The position numbers were made by a program, and so were the translations under genes. From contig NC_065906.1 of the NCBI RefSeq assembly GCF_905147045.1, positions 8,494,001 through 8,558,000 on the forward strand: a stretch of 64,000 nt of DNA. The letters run 5' to 3'. Below are positions 60,326 through 64,000 of this stretch, piece by piece. Position 1 is the stretch's first letter. Every line of letters starts with the position of its first letter. The notes beneath the pieces were generated by a model that ran no database searches, was not told where the DNA came from, and was given only the letters and a program-made list of their open reading frames with translations. Origin of the DNA: Nymphalis io. Its lineage: Eukaryota > Arthropoda > Insecta > Lepidoptera > Nymphalidae.

Positions 60326-61233
60326 CATTTAGAATTGACAGTCGTAAGGGCCGACCCAACACGGAATATTTCAGAATCAGAATGAATCAAGAGGGCGTAC
60401 TTGCTTGTTGCGCCGTTTGTAATCAGCAGACTTATCGGAGATGTGGTCGGTGTATTAATATTTATTATTGTAACACAGAACATCAAAGACAGGATTGGAA
60501 AAGACACAAAAGTGAATGTGCACCAAAGTTACAAAACGACAAAGCTATTAAACCATCTTCTCAAAAAGATAAAAAAATAAAGGTCGAAGAAAAAAAAAGG
60601 ATAGATATCAATACTTCAGTGGATAATAATAATAAAGAAGAAACGATACTAGTAGGCAACGAAGTGAGACGTTTAAAAAAATCGAAAAAGAAAACCGTTA
60701 AAAAGGAGGCTAGTGACATTGCTAGTGATAATAAAAATACCTCTCAATCTGTAGAGATTATAACTCATAATAAAGCAAACTTAAATGACAGTAGTGTAAT
60801 TTCAAGTGTCGTGTATAGTAATAAAAACATTGTTAAAGTAAGTGCCATAACTCACGAGGGATCTTCAGAACAAGAAATATTGAGTGAAAAAGCTCAACAG
60901 TTAGGTACAGTGGATTTTTCTACTGCAAGTACATCTAATGTTTTGAAGGAGGTAAATAAAACCGATGTAAAAATGCCAGCTTTACCTAGTGAGCAGCCTC
61001 CTAGGTTGAGAGAATACCCAGAAGCTTCACTCAGAGGTAGCGGAGCACCCTTCAACAACATGATGAACAGTTACTACATGGATCCAAGTGATCCAAACTA
61101 TGAAATCTGTCAAAGAGTAATCAGGGACATGACTCAATATGGTGTGTGTGTGTTAAATAACTTCCTAGGCAAGGAACGTGGACTCTTAGTATTAAATGAA
61201 GTTCTAGAAATGTACAGATCGGGAATATTCACA
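60322..61233 (+). CDS. fga: HIF prolyl hydroxylase (EGLN/fatiga), exon 1
   Basis: EGLN enzymes hydroxylate HIF-alpha prolines using oxygen, 2-oxoglutarate and Fe(II), marking it for VHL-dependent decay. This exon encodes 304 residues. A MYND zinc finger has ligands C30, C33, C41, C44, C50, H54, H62 and C66, with the EHQRQDWKRHK stretch typical of EGLN1. Residues 67-240 are a Lys/Glu/Ser-rich, probably disordered linker. From residue 248 the catalytic region begins (ICQRVIRDMTQYGVCVLNNF, FLGKERG). The start is supported by an in-frame TAG at 60286-60288 and G at -3. The donor at 61234 is GTAAGT, phase 0. The iron-binding His-Asp-His is downstream of this exon. Identification is confident; assignment to fatiga assumes a single insect EGLN gene. 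Confidence 0.93.
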
Positions 61234-61807
61234 GTAAGTATTTAAATTAAAATATTATCACTGATACACTCAATTCAGCTAGATACAAATATATATTGTC
61301 AAATTGAATTGATTATAGTCTTATCATAGAAATAATTGAAGTAAACAACTTTTTATTTTGTCACTGATTGCCGTGACTGAGTTTATGTTGTCATGCTTAA
61401 GACAATATAGAAATAAATCAATAACATTTCTATAATAAGCATATTGTTTTTACAATAAGACTTTTCAATGAGTCTGGTGTAGAAATTAATATGATTAGTT
61501 TAAAAATAATAATTATAAACAGTCATGTTTCCTTCAATATTTATTATTATTTTATATATTGACAATCATATTTATTTTATAACAATTGATACTTAAAGTG
61601 TTGCTAGTTTTAAATTGTTAATTACATTTAAAGATTAAAAATATTAATACCATTCCATACAAGAAACAAATTTGTAAACATTTATTTTGTAAATAATGCA
61701 ACTTGAACGTGACTTCTACAGATCTATTTCAATGTTTACAAAAAAGTCGCTTTATAATTAATCTATAATAAATAATTTTGCAAAGCTATTACAACAGTTA
61801 ATTATAT

Positions 61808-61990
61808 TCTTTCTAATATTATAAATGCGAAAATTAGTTTGTTTGTTTATTTATTTGATAAGCTTTCATGTTTAAACTACTTAACTGGTCATCCTGAAAT
61901 TTCTAATGCAACCAGCATGCAAAATTTCAAATTGTCATGCCAATAGAAACATGTAGGCGGAGGTGCAGGCGAAAACGAGCTTACAATAAA
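61808..61990 (+). mobile_element. Helitron-like 5' fragment in fga intron 1
   Basis: TCTTTCTAATATTATAAATG start as above, then a diverged body. The right border is approximate. Confidence 0.45.
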
Positions 61991-62962
61991 TATGCAGCAC
62001 AATTGTACTAGTTTTCAAATTGATTATTCTAGAATTACAATTAAATGTTTTTTTTAACAAAACTATAAATATATGATTTCAATAAGCTGTTGTTTATATT
62101 ATATAATGCAATTATAGTAGTAAATATGTTTTTATTAGTATGAATATGAGTGGTTGTCTTGATATGTAGTAAAGTTTTTATTTTATATAGAATTAAAAAT
62201 ATTTAGTATAAATAGAATTACTATACTTTTCTCTCTTCTTGGTCATAATAATCAATGGCTTATCCTTGAAAGTCTTAAATTACGAGGCACACTTTCCATA
62301 TTTAAATGATTTAATTACAAAATGAAGTTGGGACTTATTTAATTTATTATACAATAAAATTTAAAACTTGTTTCAATATGGTTAGGTTAGGTAAGTAGTA
62401 AATAAAGTGGGGTTATGGCTTAGATTTTTTATTTTATCATTTGTTCAAAATAACAAACTATATTTTTAATTAATATTTTCATAATATAGGTGACAAAAAT
62501 TACATTTAAAAGGTTGTTTATGGTTTTTTTATTGAAATTACATTAATTATTTTAAATTTAGAAAAGATTTAATGTCACTACATAGCGATAGAAAAAGAAA
62601 TTTCTTTTCTCATATATAATATCCATATTATTAAAATTTCAAATTAATAGTAACTAGTTTTACTAAACGCCATATCAACTAGGCAGTTAAGACAATAATT
62701 GTCACACTAATGATAATTTAATATTAACTATGTAATTAAGATATATATTGCTATGCAGACAATAACATGTCTGACATTACTCAGGAAGTTACTGTGAAGC
62801 AATATTGCATGGTTGCAATAAAGTTACGTCATCACTGTTACCTAACTCCCACCACGATGGACTACAACTTGAATTTTATTTACAATTTATTCTTATACAA
62901 AATACATTATAGATAAATATAAATAATATTTAGGAAAGGAAATTTGTTTCTTTTTAAGTGTA

Positions 62963-63041
62963 CCTCGAGGTAGGGCTTTGTCAAACCTATCTGGGTAGGT
63001 ACTTCCCAGTCATTACTTATTTACCGCCAAACAGCACAGCT
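62963..63041 (+). repeat. SINE-A head fragment in fga intron 1
   Basis: GGTAGGGCTTTGTC, CTGGGTAGGTAC and CCGCCAAACAGCA match the SINE-A head. It stops where a tRNA-derived SINE begins. Confidence 0.6.
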
Positions 63042-63405
63042 TAATGTCCTCTTGACCGATTTTGGCCACGGCGGCCAATCTCAAGGAAGATTAGCCAACT
63101 GCACGAGACATTATTGTGCACATGTGTGTGCGCAAACATGGTGCACTCTCTATTCCCTAACCCTCATAATCCGATGGGACGACGATCCAACACGACCGGA
63201 AAGAGATCAGGCGCAGGCCCAACAGCTGTACGTGCTTTCCGAGGCACGGGAGTGTACACACTTCCAACTTCCAGACTCTGGGCTGCTACTGACAATTTTC
63301 TGAGAGGAAAACCCAATAACTTTTTATTGGCCGGACCTGGGAACTGAACCCATGACGTCCGGGTCTGCGGCCTTACATCAAGCCACTAGACCAACGAGGT
63401 AGTCA
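63042..63405 (-). repeat. SINE-C copy in fga intron 1
   Basis: Plus strand starts TAATGTCCTCTTGACCG and ends CTAGACCAACGAGGTAGTC, the complement of the SINE-C head. It abuts a SINE-A head fragment. Confidence 0.85.
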
Positions 63406-63429
63406 AGTTATAAAGTATTAGTATAATAA

Positions 63430-63530
63430 AGTATTTGTAGTGCATAATGTAGCAGAGCTATTTGCAAAACGTATGGAATACTCAGTTTTACGTATTTGTT
63501 TACTTTTACTCGTTCTTCGATGGGAATGGA
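63430..63530 (+). repeat. Dispersed diverged repeat, copy 3 (fga intron 1)
   Basis: TGTAGTGCATAATGTAGCAG, CGTATGGAATACTC, TTACTTTTACTCGTTCTTCG in the same order as the other two copies. Confidence 0.45.
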
Positions 63531-63892
63531 GGATCAATGTAACTTTAACAATAAAAAAACTGTACTTAAATGTCCGATTGTAGATTAGAAATTCGTTTTA
63601 GTATTATATTTACTACCATATCTGACAACAAACACAACGATTATGAACGCCAAAAAATTGAGTCAAATTAATTATCCGATGTATGTAATTCTATTTTGTT
63701 ATAAAGACGCAGATTGAACATCAAAAAAAATCGGATTATAATATATTTATATAATTCATTAAGAAAATCGCGTACGAGCGAACCATTTACTAATTTAGTG
63801 ACTAATGAATTCATTCTTACAAAATTACACAAACACATTATTTCTAAAAATATTAATTAAATTTGGAATGTATATCAACAACTCTTCCCCAG

Positions 63893-64000
63893 GCAGGTCA
63901 ACTAGTGTCGAATCCAGGCAGTACAGAAGCTCAGACGATACGAAGCGATCGCATCACGTGGATCGATGGCAAGGAACCCCACTGCTTTCACATAGGGCAG
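63893..64000 (+). CDS. fga: HIF prolyl hydroxylase (EGLN/fatiga), exon 2, cut by the window end
   Basis: Begins after CTTCCCCAG at phase 0 and stays open for 36 codons to the window edge. Reads AGQLVSNPGS, TIRSDRITWIDGKEP, matching the EGLN segment after strand beta-2. In human EGLN1 this is the mobile loop that closes over substrate, followed by the conserved ITWIEGKEP. A nearby alternative AG would break the frame. Intron 1 is 2659 bp (61234-63892). Confidence 0.93.

Overview
The window is AT-rich eukaryotic DNA with spliced genes and many interspersed retroposons. The repeats (a 3'-poly(A) retroposon with a CATATG-GCCCACCTGATGG core read in antisense, several tRNA-derived SINEs, LINE 3' fragments and CTAG-ended Helitron-like pieces) are of the kind that fill lepidopteran genomes. 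A butterfly, perhaps a nymphalid, is the best guess. The species is inferred, not shown.

Positions 1-43539 hold no protein gene I can support. They contain about a dozen copies of one poly(A) retroposon (called SINE-A here), seven copies or fragments of a tRNA-derived SINE (SINE-B), single copies of three further tRNA-derived types, two dead LINE fragments, Helitron-like pieces, simple repeats and some striking palindromes. The first coding exon at 43540 begins at a splice acceptor upstream of the ATG. At least one non-coding 5' exon must therefore lie further upstream, and much of this region may be a long first intron.

Positions 43540-56951 (+) hold a 23-exon gene that I assembled by following splice sites and reading phase. 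It encodes a membrane-anchored protein of about 1452 residues: a signal peptide, four WAP, six thyroglobulin type-1, four antistasin-like, three lustrin-type cysteine-rich domains and one Kunitz domain, then an acidic linker, an uncharacterised juxtamembrane region, one transmembrane helix and a short proline-rich tail. The order WAP / Tg1 / antistasin / lustrin repeats four times (the third unit lacks lustrin), and intron positions recur between units. This is the most interesting object in the window: it looks like a cell-surface array of serine- and cysteine-protease inhibitor folds. A 54-bp phase-preserving exon with a GC donor may be inserted between Kunitz and Tg1-5.

Positions 56952-60321 are 3' UTR and intergenic DNA with a tRNA-derived SINE. 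At 60322 (+) starts the HIF prolyl hydroxylase (EGLN, Drosophila fatiga): an N-terminal MYND zinc finger, a lysine/glutamate-rich linker and the start of the dioxygenase domain. Its second exon is cut by the window end, so the iron-binding residues are not visible. Two HIF-type ACGTG motifs lie about 0.6 kb upstream. The two genes share strand but no obvious functional link.
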